DNA from: Kytococcus schroeteri
Lineage (GTDB): Bacteria > Actinomycetota > Actinomycetes > Actinomycetales > Dermatophilaceae
Reading direction: 5' to 3'
Assembly: GCF_002847825.1 (NCBI RefSeq)
Contig: NZ_PKIZ01000001.1
Span: 111,588 to 175,587, forward strand
DNA length: 64,000 bases
This document shows positions 53,896 to 60,987 of this stretch, one piece after another. Made by a program: the position numbers and the translations under genes. The notes under the pieces are model-generated. The model had not been told where the DNA came from, searched no databases, and saw only the letters and a list, made by a program, of their open reading frames with translations. Numbering within the stretch: the stretch's first letter is position 1; the number at the start of each line of letters is the position of its first letter.

Positions 53896-54239
53896 TGCCG
53901 GGGCTGTACCTGGCGGCCATCGCCGTCTCTGAGCTGGGGATGCTCCTCATCGACCGCCGGTGGCGGCTGTACCTGTGGGCCGATGCGCGGCGCGCGCTGC
54001 GGGTGCAGGCGGTGGGCGTGGGCATGTTCCTGGTCTGGGACGCGGTGTGCATCGCCCTGGGCATCTTCATGCGTGGGCCGGGGCCGTGGCAGACCGGGCT
54101 GCTGCTGGCGCCGGAGTTGCCCGTGGAGGAGCTGGCCTTCCTGTGGTTCCTGTGCCACTTCTCGATGGTGGTGTTCACCGGCATCGAGCGGGTGCTGGCC
54201 GCGCGGGGCGAGCGTGCAGGGCGGCAGGTGCACCGGTGA
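53895..54239 (+). CDS. crtYe: Lycopene cyclase subunit CrtYe
   Basis: This 114-residue protein has about three membrane helices. LYLAAIAVSELGMLLIDRRW, VGVGMFLVWDAVCIALGIFM and PELPVEELAFLWFLCHFSMV carry the heterodimeric lycopene-cyclase pattern (the PxE(E) motif in the third). Together with CrtYf it forms the C50 epsilon/gamma cyclase known from Corynebacterium and Micrococcus. It overlaps both neighbours by 1-4 bases. Confidence 0.9.
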   Translation: MPGLYLAAIAVSELGMLLIDRRWRLYLWADARRALRVQAVGVGMFLVWDAVCIALGIFMRGPGPWQTGLLLAPELPVEELAFLWFLCHFSMVVFTGIERVLAARGERAGRQVHR

Positions 54240-54550
54240 CCTACCTGTGGGTGAACCTGGCAGTGCTCGCCGTCGTCGGCCTGGTGGCGTGGTGGGCGCT
54301 GCGCGGCGTGGCCGGGCCGGTGCGGCGCCGCGGTGTGCTGGCCGCGGGCCTGGCGATGGCGGTGAGCCTGGTGTTCACGGCGGTGTTCGACTCGCTCATC
54401 ATCGCTGCGGGCATCGTGGGCTACGACCGGGCGCACCTGGTGGGGTGGTTCGTGGGGCGTGCGCCGGTGGAGGACTTCGCGTACGCGGTGGCCGCGCTGG
54501 TGCTCCTGCCGGCGTTGTGGCTGGCGTGGCGGCGGGGAGGTGAGCGGTGA
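54236..54550 (+). CDS. crtYf: Lycopene cyclase subunit CrtYf
   Basis: This 104-residue partner of CrtYe has three hydrophobic segments. TAVFDSLIIAAGIVGYDRAH and GWFVGRAPVEDFAYAVAALV contain the family Asp and PxE-D motifs. GTG overlaps the crtYe stop (GTGA). The ring type formed (epsilon as in decaprenoxanthin or gamma as in sarcinaxanthin) cannot be read from sequence. Confidence 0.9.
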   Translation: MTYLWVNLAVLAVVGLVAWWALRGVAGPVRRRGVLAAGLAMAVSLVFTAVFDSLIIAAGIVGYDRAHLVGWFVGRAPVEDFAYAVAALVLLPALWLAWRRGGER

Positions 54551-55413
54551 GCCTGCTGCGGACGCTGTTCTGGACCGCGCGGCCCGTCTCGTGGGTGAAC
54601 ACGGCCTATCCCTTTGGCGCGGCGTACCTGCTGGCCGGTGGCTCGTGGAGCGACTGGGTGTTCTGGGTGGGCGTGCTGTTCTTCGCGGTGCCCTACAACC
54701 TGGCCATGTACGGCATCAACGACGTGTTCGACCACGCCTCGGACCTGCTCAACCCGCGCAAGGGCGGCGTGGAGGGCGCGCTGGCCGATACGGCGCACCA
54801 CCGGGCCATCCTGGCCGCCTCGGTGCTGGGGTGCGTGCCGTTCGTGGTGGCGCTGCTGGCCGCGGGGACGGTGGCCTCCGGGGTGGCGCTGGCGGTGACG
54901 ATGTTCGCGGTGGTGGCGTACTCGTGGGCCGGGCTGCGGTTCAAGGAGGTGCCCTTCCTGGACTCGGCCACCTCGGCCACGCACTTCGTGGGGCCCGCGG
55001 TGGTGGGCGCGCTGGTGCCGGGCGGGCCCGTGCCGGGCGTGGGCTGGGCGGTGCTGGCGGCGTTCTTCGCGTGGTCCATGGCCAGCCACGCCTTCGGCGC
55101 GGTGCAGGACGTGACCGCCGACCGGGCGGCCGGCATCGGGTCCATCGCCACGATGCTCGGCGCGCGGGCGACGGTGCGCGTCTCGACGGGGCTGTACGTG
55201 CTGGCCGCCGGGCTGATGCTGGCCGCTCCACTCCCCTACACGCTGCTGGCCGTGGTGCCCCTGGCCTACGTGGCCAACGTGGCGCCGTTCCGGAACCTGC
55301 CCGACCCACGGTGCGAGGAGGCGCACCGCGGGTGGGCGAGGTTCCTGTGGCTCAATTACGCCGCCGGGTTCGTGGTGACGATGGTGCTGGTCGTCGGCGT
55401 CCTCAACGGCTGA
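54547..55413 (+). CDS. crtEb: Lycopene elongase (UbiA-family prenyltransferase) CrtEb
   Basis: This 288-residue polytopic UbiA prenyltransferase adds C5 units from DMAPP to lycopene to give C50 carotenoids. The first Asp-rich motif is in NLAMYGINDVFDHASDLLNP near residue 58 (NDxxDxxxD type) and the second in HAFGAVQDVTADRAAGIGSI near residue 185. Eight or nine membrane helices are expected. Being the last gene of crtB-I-Ye-Yf-Eb, it defines the pathway as C50. GTG overlaps the crtYf stop. Confidence 0.9.
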   Translation: MSLLRTLFWTARPVSWVNTAYPFGAAYLLAGGSWSDWVFWVGVLFFAVPYNLAMYGINDVFDHASDLLNPRKGGVEGALADTAHHRAILAASVLGCVPFVVALLAAGTVASGVALAVTMFAVVAYSWAGLRFKEVPFLDSATSATHFVGPAVVGALVPGGPVPGVGWAVLAAFFAWSMASHAFGAVQDVTADRAAGIGSIATMLGARATVRVSTGLYVLAAGLMLAAPLPYTLLAVVPLAYVANVAPFRNLPDPRCEEAHRGWARFLWLNYAAGFVVTMVLVVGVLNG

Positions 55414-55423
55414 GGGTGCGACC

Positions 55424-55714
55424 TCAGGCGCGGCCGTCCACCACCTCGTCCACGTGCTGCTTGGCCTCGGCCAGACCCGCACCGGTCTGCTCCCGGTGCA
55501 GCTTGATGGCCGCGATCTGGCGGCCCGACAGGGCCAGCTGGCGCACCTCGTCCGACACCGCCGGCTCCGGCGCCACGAAGCGCAGGTCGGCCCCGGTGGC
55601 ACGGGCCAACTCCGCCACCTGCGCCTCGAGGGTGGCCACCCTGCGCCGCAGGCGGACCACCTCCCGTTCGGTGTCCACGCCGCCGGTGAGGCCGAGGAAG
55701 TTCGCGATGCCCAT
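55424..55714 (-). CDS. Small protein with coiled coil and L7/L12-like C-terminal domain
   Basis: This 96-residue protein has a short opening (MGIANFLGLTGG) then a coiled coil REVVRLRRRVATLEAQVAEL. From residue 55 the sequence QLALSGRQIAAIKLHREQTG followed by AGLAEAKQHVDEVV matches the C-terminal domain of ribosomal protein L7/L12. Stand-alone proteins of this type are common in actinobacteria and of unknown role. It is convergent with the crt operon (10-base gap). AAAGG precedes the ATG. Confidence 0.7.
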   Translation of the reverse strand: MGIANFLGLTGGVDTEREVVRLRRRVATLEAQVAELARATGADLRFVAPEPAVSDEVRQLALSGRQIAAIKLHREQTGAGLAEAKQHVDEVVDGRA

Positions 55715-55766
55715 GCCGTCAGCCTTTCACGTCGCAGGGCCCGGTCGATGGGGTGCCGCCGGCGCG

Positions 55767-55772
55767 TACGGT
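55767..55772 (+). promoter_or_regulatory. Likely -10 element (TACGGT) for the thioesterase gene
   Basis: TACGGT lies about 40 bases before the GTG, which has its own GAGAGGA ribosome binding site, so a short leader is expected. Confidence 0.4.
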
Positions 55773-55811
55773 GAACACGGCCCCAGCCCATCCCCCCCCG
55801 AGAGGAACCCC

Positions 55812-56222
55812 GTGCCCCACACGCCCGACCCCGAGCCCACCACTCCCCCGGCCGACTGGCACCCCAGCATCCGCGTGACCGCCATGCCGGCCGACGCCAA
55901 CCCGTACGGAGACATCTTCGGTGGCTGGCTCATGTCGCAGATGGACCTGGCGGCCGGGTCCCTGGCCTCCCTGCGGGCCAAGGGCCGTGCCGCCACCGTG
56001 GCGGTGGACAGCATGTCCTTCGTCCGGCCGGTGACCGTGGGCGCCGAGGTGACGGTCTACACGCACCTGGAGCACGAGGGCCGCACCTCGATGAAGGTCG
56101 CCGTGCAGGCATGGGCTCGCGACCGCCACTCCGAGGCAGAGGAGCTCATCACCTGCGGTCTGTTCACCTTCGTCGCCACCGACGACAACGGCCGCCCGCG
56201 CCCGCTGCCCCAGGTCGGCTGA
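55812..56222 (+). CDS. Acyl-CoA thioesterase (YciA-like hotdog)
   Basis: This 136-residue single hotdog domain hydrolyses acyl-CoA to free acid. IRVTAMPADANPYGDIFGGW, then LMSQMDLAAG (catalytic Asp on the hotdog helix) and VAVDSMSFVRPVTVGAEVTV are typical of the YciA/BACH group. The Pro/Thr-rich N-terminus is disordered. The GTG start has GAGAGGA at 8-9 bases. Its stop is six bases from that of the convergent methyltransferase. Confidence 0.85.
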   Translation: MPHTPDPEPTTPPADWHPSIRVTAMPADANPYGDIFGGWLMSQMDLAAGSLASLRAKGRAATVAVDSMSFVRPVTVGAEVTVYTHLEHEGRTSMKVAVQAWARDRHSEAEELITCGLFTFVATDDNGRPRPLPQVG

Positions 56223-56228
56223 GCCGTC

Positions 56229-56993
56229 TCAGGTCGCCGGGCGCCGCCACAGCGTGAGGCGCGCCCCCGGCGCCGCCGGGTCGTCGAGCTCCCGCTCGGC
56301 CACCATCCCGCGCGCCTCCAGGCTGCCCGCCAGGTCGGGCCGCGCGTGCCCCGGGCGGTGCTCGTAGTGGTCGTGGTCCTCGTACAGCAGGTGCCCGTCG
56401 GCATCGAGCCAGCGGTAGGTGAACACCCCGTATCCGCTGCCGTCCGGCGCGGTCTCCACGTGCCCGCCGTGCTCGATGGTGTGCTCCCCCAGCCGCGTGC
56501 TGCCGCGGTAGTCCTGCACCGCTGCGGCGTCCTCCTCGGCCTCCCCCAGCGACGACTCTGTGAGCAGCGCCCCGCCGGGCACCAGCGCCCCCACCAGGGC
56601 GTTCAGCGTGGCCTCCCAGTGGTCCGGCTCCACCATGCCCAGGGCCCAGAACGCGGTCACCAGGTCCACGAAACCGGTGCGCGTGAGCTCGTGCGCCGCC
56701 ACGGGGTGGACCGTCACCTGCCGCTGCAGGTCCCCCTCCTCGGCGATGCGGGTGAGCAGTGCGATGCGCATGCTCCGCGACGGCTCCACGGCGTGGACCG
56801 GCACCCCCGGCCAGGTGCGCGCCATCGCCAGGGTGGGGGTGCCGCTGGCGGCACCCACGTCGAGCACGCCCACCCGCGGCGGGGAGATGTGTGGCAGCAG
56901 GCTCTCGACGCGGTGGCGCACCTGGGCGCCGTGGTTGAGCTCGTAGAACTGGGCGCCGACGGCGATGGCGTCGTACGGATCGGTGTGTCGCAT
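56229..56993 (-). CDS. Class I SAM-dependent methyltransferase
   Basis: This 254-residue enzyme has an opening helix with PYDAIAVGAQFYELNHGAQV, SAM motif VGVLDVGAASGTPTLAMART near residue 45, VHAVEPSRSMRIALLTRIAE, then FVDLVTAFWALGMVEPDHWE and LVPGGALLTES. The glycine motif is GAASG rather than GCGxG, still able to bind SAM. The substrate is unknown. ATG 56993 was chosen since GAGGGG lies six bases before it. A TACCCT box about 45 bases upstream could be its promoter. Confidence 0.8.
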   Translation of the reverse strand: MRHTDPYDAIAVGAQFYELNHGAQVRHRVESLLPHISPPRVGVLDVGAASGTPTLAMARTWPGVPVHAVEPSRSMRIALLTRIAEEGDLQRQVTVHPVAAHELTRTGFVDLVTAFWALGMVEPDHWEATLNALVGALVPGGALLTESSLGEAEEDAAAVQDYRGSTRLGEHTIEHGGHVETAPDGSGYGVFTYRWLDADGHLLYEDHDHYEHRPGHARPDLAGSLEARGMVAERELDDPAAPGARLTLWRRPAT

Positions 56994-57053
56994 GCGCATC
57001 CCCTCGATGTGCGAACGGTTCTCACCCAAGGGTAGGCGAGGCGCCTGCGGTGC

Positions 57054-57626
57054 TCAGGTGAGCAGAGCGTTGAGCCGCGGGTCGCGGGCCTGCAGCACGA
57101 ACCAGGGGCTGAAGGCGAACGGTGTTGCACGGAGTGCGGCCACGGCATCGGTCCAGGGCGCCCACGCGGTCTCGGCCACCTCGTCGGGGTTGGGTGAGGG
57201 CAGCGTGGCCGGGTCCACCAGCAGGTCGGCCACGTAGACCGGGCACACCTCGTGCTCCACCACCCCGCCGGCATCGACCGCCCGGTAGTGGAAGTCGGGC
57301 AGGGCGGGCACCGGCGCGCCCACCGCATCGGCCGGGATGGTGAGCTCCTGGGCCAGGCGGCGGCGGATGGCGCCCTCGTCGGACTCCCCCGGCGCCGGGT
57401 GGCCGCAGCAGGTGTTGGTCCACACCCCCGGCCAGGCCACCTTGCCCAGTGCGCGGCGGGTGAGCAGCACGCGGCCGTCGGGCGTGCGCAGGTGCACGGA
57501 GAACGCGCGGTGCAGGGGTGTGGCGTCGGTGTGCACCTCGGCCTTGTCCGCGGTGCCGATGACGGAGCCGTCCTCGGCCAGCAGCTCCACCAGCTCGGGG
57601 GTCTCGGTCTGCGCGCGCCCGGTCAT
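57054..57626 (-). CDS. idi: Isopentenyl-diphosphate delta-isomerase, type 1
   Basis: This 190-residue Nudix-fold enzyme interconverts IPP and DMAPP. The catalytic Cys is in WPGVWTNTCCGHPAPGES near residue 72, the metal ligands are in FHYRAVDAGGVVEHEVCPVY (Glu in EHE), and the Nudix-like helix is AIRRRLAQELTI. It can provide the DMAPP used by CrtEb and the prenyl precursors for phytoene, so its closeness to the crt operon fits. TAGGGT lies six bases before the ATG. Confidence 0.95.
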   Translation of the reverse strand: MTGRAQTETPELVELLAEDGSVIGTADKAEVHTDATPLHRAFSVHLRTPDGRVLLTRRALGKVAWPGVWTNTCCGHPAPGESDEGAIRRRLAQELTIPADAVGAPVPALPDFHYRAVDAGGVVEHEVCPVYVADLLVDPATLPSPNPDEVAETAWAPWTDAVAALRATPFAFSPWFVLQARDPRLNALLT

Positions 57627-57632
57627 GGCGCG

Positions 57633-57638
57633 ACCCTA
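57633..57638 (-). promoter_or_regulatory. -10 element (TAGGGT) of a leaderless promoter
   Basis: TAGGGT ends six bases before the idi ATG (57626). Confidence 0.55.
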
Positions 57639-57943
57639 GTCGGCTTGGTCAGGAGCCGGGTGACGGTCGGGCTGTTCGTGTGAGGCTGCCGGGTTGGCGA
57701 GGCCTGGCTGTGGGTGGGAGGCGCCCCGAGACCACGCCCCCCCCCCGCCGCCTCGCCGAGCCCCGAGACAGCCCACGGTGGGCAACCGGTTGACCTGGGG
57801 ACTGTTGCAGGGTCGACCGGTTGCCCACGGTCGCCAGGGGTGTGGCCGCGCGCACCGGGCGCGTCAACGCCCCCCACCACCCCGCGCTGGCCGGCGTCCT
57901 CGGCGCTCGTCCGCGGTCTGGAATCGCCGGCCCTGGCATGCGA
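57639..57943. other. Intergenic region upstream of idi, no gene found
   Basis: About 300 bases hold no convincing frame on either strand. Notable are a run of ten C (57737-57746), a palindrome GCCCACGGTGGGC (57771-57783) and the inverted repeat described separately. Any idi upstream control would lie at its left end. Confidence 0.6.
57778..57828. repeat. Intergenic inverted repeat with GTCGACC-type inner arms
   Basis: Arms 57778-57795 (GTGGGCAACCGGTTGACC) and 57811-57828 pair with one mismatch across a 15-base spacer. Each arm holds ACCGGT. The inner ends resemble those of the element at 41173-41240. Confidence 0.65.
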
Positions 57944-57977
57944 CGAGGGCCGCACCCCTGCTGGGATGCGGCCCTCG
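57944..57977 (-). terminator. Terminator hairpin downstream of tRNA-Leu
   Basis: CGAGGGCCGCA(C/T)CCC and its complement form a near-perfect stem around a short loop, starting seven bases past the 3' end of the tRNA. Confidence 0.75.
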
Positions 57978-57983
57978 ATTCTG

Positions 57984-58067
57984 TGTCCGGAGGGGGACTT
58001 GAACCCCCACGCCCTTTACGGGCACTAGCACCTCAAGCTAGCGCGTCTGCCATTCCGCCACCCGGAC
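57984..58067 (-). tRNA. tRNA-Leu (anticodon GAG)
   Basis: The minus strand folds into a class II tRNA: acceptor GTCCGGG paired with TCCGGAC (one G-U), D arm with GGCGGAATGGCAGACGC, anticodon stem CTAGC/GCTAG with loop TTGAGGT (anticodon GAG, reading CUC/CUU), long variable arm (TGCCCGTAAAGGGCG), and T arm GGGGGTTCAAGTCCCCC. Discriminator A is present, as in leucine tRNAs. The CCA end is not encoded. Confidence 0.95.
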
Positions 58068-58104
58068 GAGTGGTGCCACCCACCTCGGTGGGCAACGACA
58101 GAGA

Positions 58105-58110
58105 ACTTTA
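58105..58110 (-). promoter_or_regulatory. Possible -10 element (TAAAGT) for tRNA-Leu
   Basis: TAAAGT lies about 38 bases upstream of the tRNA 5' end. No clear -35 box could be matched. Confidence 0.35.
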
Positions 58111-58146
58111 GCACGCGGTTGCCGGTGCTCCGCGCCACTGGGTCGA

Positions 58147-58703
58147 TCATGTGCGCCGGCGCCGGAAGACACTGCGCCACAACGACGTCCCGCCCACGAT
58201 CAGCAGGACGAAGAGCATGAACCCGCCCAGCACCACGAGCGCCATGCCGCCGGTCCAGAGGGCGACCGTGCCCGCGGCGCGCCACACGTCCCCGACCTGC
58301 TGCGCGTAGTCCACGAAGGCGAGCGCCAGGACCACCGAGCTGGCCAGCAGGAGAAGGCCCGCGGCGACGGCCCCTCAGATGTTGTACGGCGACCGAGGAC
58401 TCACTGGCCGCCCCGGTCGCCCCGGTCGCCGCGGGTTGACGAGGACGGGCATGTGCCCCATGCGCGTGGAGCTGCGGGGCGCCAGGAGGGTGGCCTCGTG
58501 GGACTCCCCGTGGAACACGTACCGGCCGGTGACGCGGTGCTTCTCGGTGTCGTCGCTGTCGGCCGCCTCCTCGGCGACCACCCGCGCCATCACCTGGTCC
58601 GTGGCGCGCGCCCGCCTGAGGGGCTGCTGCAGGCTACCCCTGCGTACACGCCGCTCAGGAGCACGCCCATCACGCCGTAGGCCGTCAGTTCTCTGGTGTC
58701 CAT
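58147..58703 (-). pseudogene. DUF3592-like small membrane protein, frameshifted
   Basis: ATG 58703 opens MDTRELTAYGVMGVLLSGVY, a membrane helix. A +1 shift near 58615-58640 leads to LRRARATDQVMARVVAEEAA and VTGRYVFHGESHEATLLAPR, the extracytoplasmic part that resembles DUF3592. An in-frame TGA at 58375-58377 interrupts it after SPYNI. The same frame then continues into GAVAAGLLLLASSVVLALAF and a second membrane stretch ending RRRRT at 58147. One shift plus one nonsense codon suggest decay. Small intact ORFs at either end could alternatively be real. The intact DUF3592-like gene next door is a probable relative. Confidence 0.45.
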
Positions 58704-58748
58704 CCCCGGTGTCCCTCCTCGTGCTGCTGGTTGGTCGTGGTCGGCGGG

Positions 58749-60065
58749 TCAGGCCGTGGCCCAGATGGCGATGCCGGCGAGCGCCCAGACCACGCCACCT
58801 GCCAGCAGCACCAGGCCGGCAACGCGCACGACGGCGTGGCGTCGCGGACCGAAGGCCCAGGACCAGCCGGCGCCTGCCAGCGCCGGCCCCGTCGCCATCA
58901 TCACGACTCCCCCGAAGATGCCGGCCACCAAGGGTGCCGTCGACTCGATGCCGCGCTCGGCGGCCATGGCCCACGCACCACCGAGGAACACCGCCGCACC
59001 CGCCGTGAGCCAGAGAAGCGACCTGGCCAGGCCTGCAGGCGTGGGTGGCCGGTGCTCCCCGGCCTCGACGGGGGGCCGGCGCCCTGCGGGGTCAACCCTC
59101 AGCAGCACGGGCTGCCCCGCGGAGACCACCCGCACCATGTGCACCCGGGCACTGTGGGGGCGCCCGTCCAGCTCCCACCCCACGAGCGGGTCGGAGGTGC
59201 TCCTGCCGTCGGGGTTCCACGCCGGTGGCTCGATGACGCGGCCCAGCACCTCGGCGCGCCGCGAGCGGCGGGGAGTCAGCGTGGCCGTGCTGGCGTTCCA
59301 GAGGGTCATGGCCGGGCCGACCATCGCGACGAAGCCGGCCCACATCGCGAGCCACGGCCAGTCCGGGGGGCCCTGCTCGTCCGGGTCGGCTGGAGGCGGC
59401 GGAGCGGTGGGGGCGCGAGAGGGGGACTCCTGCACCGCCGCCACCAGCAGGGCGACGGAGGCGGCCAGGACCACCAGGCCCAGGATCGTTCGTCCCCGGG
59501 CGTCGGGGCGGAGCGAGTGATGGGTCGACCCCTGCCAGTCGGAGGCGCCCCAGATGACCTGGGCGGCGCCGTAAATCATGCCCACCAAGAAGCCTGTGAA
59601 GCACAGTGTGAAGAGGCGATCGGATGGAGGTGTGAGAACCCACTGCACGGCCAGGAGCCCCAGCCCCGCCGCGATGAGGAGGAGCACGCGAGCCACGAGG
59701 TGGAGAAGTCGCGGGGGCGTGAGGCCGTGGGCGCGGCTCGCGAACTGCGGTGGAGTGGGCCAGTCCGCGTACACCACCAGATCGGTCCACTCCTGCGGGT
59801 CCGACGGGAAGGAGGTGGTCTCGAGCCGGTGGACGCGGCCGGCGGCCGGGTACTCCAGCACCAGGGGCTGGTAGACCACCTTGTCCCCCTCGTGATCAGC
59901 CCGGTACGTGGGTGACTGCACCACCCTTGCCTCGACCCGCAGGCGGGGGATGCGCGCCTCGGTCACGTGCCCGGGCCAGGCCCGCAGGGTGCCGATAGCC
60001 AGGAGCACCAGGAGGACTCCGACCAGACCTGCCAGGAAGAGTGCCGGATTGATGGTCCACTCCAT
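58749..60065 (-). CDS. DUF3592-like multi-pass membrane protein
   Basis: This 438-residue protein is not assigned to any pathway. It has an N-terminal helix (PALFLAGLVGVLLVLLAIGT), an extracytoplasmic DUF3592-like domain (EARVVQSPTYRADHEGDKVV then YQPLVLEYPAAGRVHRLETT), two helices, a Pro-rich loop (about 235-255), two helices, a second such domain (AEVLGRVIEPPAWNPDGRST; LVGWELDGRPHSARVHMVRV) and three C-terminal helices. So it looks like a tandem of DUF3592 units. ATG 60065 was chosen over the upstream ATG because the extra 26 residues are basic and unlike a membrane start. Confidence 0.65.
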   Translation of the reverse strand: MEWTINPALFLAGLVGVLLVLLAIGTLRAWPGHVTEARIPRLRVEARVVQSPTYRADHEGDKVVYQPLVLEYPAAGRVHRLETTSFPSDPQEWTDLVVYADWPTPPQFASRAHGLTPPRLLHLVARVLLLIAAGLGLLAVQWVLTPPSDRLFTLCFTGFLVGMIYGAAQVIWGASDWQGSTHHSLRPDARGRTILGLVVLAASVALLVAAVQESPSRAPTAPPPPADPDEQGPPDWPWLAMWAGFVAMVGPAMTLWNASTATLTPRRSRRAEVLGRVIEPPAWNPDGRSTSDPLVGWELDGRPHSARVHMVRVVSAGQPVLLRVDPAGRRPPVEAGEHRPPTPAGLARSLLWLTAGAAVFLGGAWAMAAERGIESTAPLVAGIFGGVVMMATGPALAGAGWSWAFGPRRHAVVRVAGLVLLAGGVVWALAGIAIWATA

Positions 60066-60150
60066 GCCGACAAGGTTGGCAGCAGGCTGACGGGGAGCCC
60101 TCCTCCCCCGGGGTGATACCCCTTGCGGGTGACGCATCACCTACATCTCC

Positions 60151-60156
60151 TAGGCT
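60151..60156 (+). promoter_or_regulatory. -10 element (TAGGCT) of a leaderless promoter
   Basis: TAGGCT ends six bases before ATG 60163 of the dioxygenase gene. Confidence 0.6.
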
Positions 60157-60162
60157 GGCCCC

Positions 60163-60948
60163 ATGGCCACCTCCTCGCTCCCCGTCCTGTGCCTTTCCCA
60201 TGGCGCTCCCCCGCTGGCCGACGACCCCACGTGGACCCGCGAGCTGGCCGACTGGTCGTCCCGCATTGAGCGCCCGCGCAGCATCCTCATGGTGAGCGCG
60301 CACTGGGAGAACGACCCGGTGACCGTCTCCTCCACCACCGGGGCGCCCCTGACCTACGACTTCTGGGGATTCCCGCAGAAGTACTACGACGTCACCTACG
60401 ACGCCCCCGCCGCGCCCGAGCTGGCGCAGTCCGTGGCCCGCGCCCTGGCCGAGGCGGGCCCGGTGCACCAGGACCAGGCCCGCGGCCTGGACCACGGCGC
60501 CTACGTGCCCCTGGTGGAGATGTACCCCGAGGCCGACGTGCCCGTGCTGCAGGTCTCGATGCCGACCCTCGACCCCCGCGAGCTGTTCACCATGGGCCAG
60601 CGCCTGGCGCCCCTGCGGCAGGAGGGCACGCTCATCGTGGGGTCCGGGTTCACCACCCACAACCTGCGCTGGTTCAACCCCGCCGCCGGGACCGACGGCA
60701 CCCCGCCGAGTGCGTCGGCGGAGTTCGACCAGTGGGCCGCCGAGACCGTGGCCGCCGGCGACGTGGACGCGCTCATCGACTGGGAGGCCAAGGCCCCGGC
60801 AGCGCTCCAGGCGCACCCGCGCAGCGAGCACTGGGCCCCGCTGTTCGTGGCCCTGGGGGCGGCGTCGGCCACCTCCACACCGCGGGGCGAGACCGCTGTG
60901 GACGGGTTCTGGTACGGCCTGAGCAAGCGCTCCTGGACCTTCGCCTGA
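60163..60948 (+). CDS. Extradiol ring-cleavage dioxygenase (DODA/LigB type)
   Basis: This 261-residue class III extradiol dioxygenase resembles 4,5-DOPA dioxygenase (E. coli YgiD). Metal-ligand and catalytic His are visible in PVLCLSHGAPPLADDP (His 14), MVSAHWENDPVTV, GLDHGAYVPLVEMYP and GSGFTTHNLRWFNP. WGFPQKYYDVTYDAPAAPEL is characteristic. It opens the ring of a catechol, but the substrate here is unknown and no aromatic degradation genes are nearby. It is convergent with dinB. Confidence 0.9.
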   Translation: MATSSLPVLCLSHGAPPLADDPTWTRELADWSSRIERPRSILMVSAHWENDPVTVSSTTGAPLTYDFWGFPQKYYDVTYDAPAAPELAQSVARALAEAGPVHQDQARGLDHGAYVPLVEMYPEADVPVLQVSMPTLDPRELFTMGQRLAPLRQEGTLIVGSGFTTHNLRWFNPAAGTDGTPPSASAEFDQWAAETVAAGDVDALIDWEAKAPAALQAHPRSEHWAPLFVALGAASATSTPRGETAVDGFWYGLSKRSWTFA

Positions 60949-60987
60949 GCGCGGGCCCGATGCGGTGACGCGCCGACCGCCCGGGCC

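Noticed and set aside
57737..57746. Ten-C run as a phase-variation tract
   Set aside because: It lies between genes, not within a coding frame or between promoter elements that could be identified.
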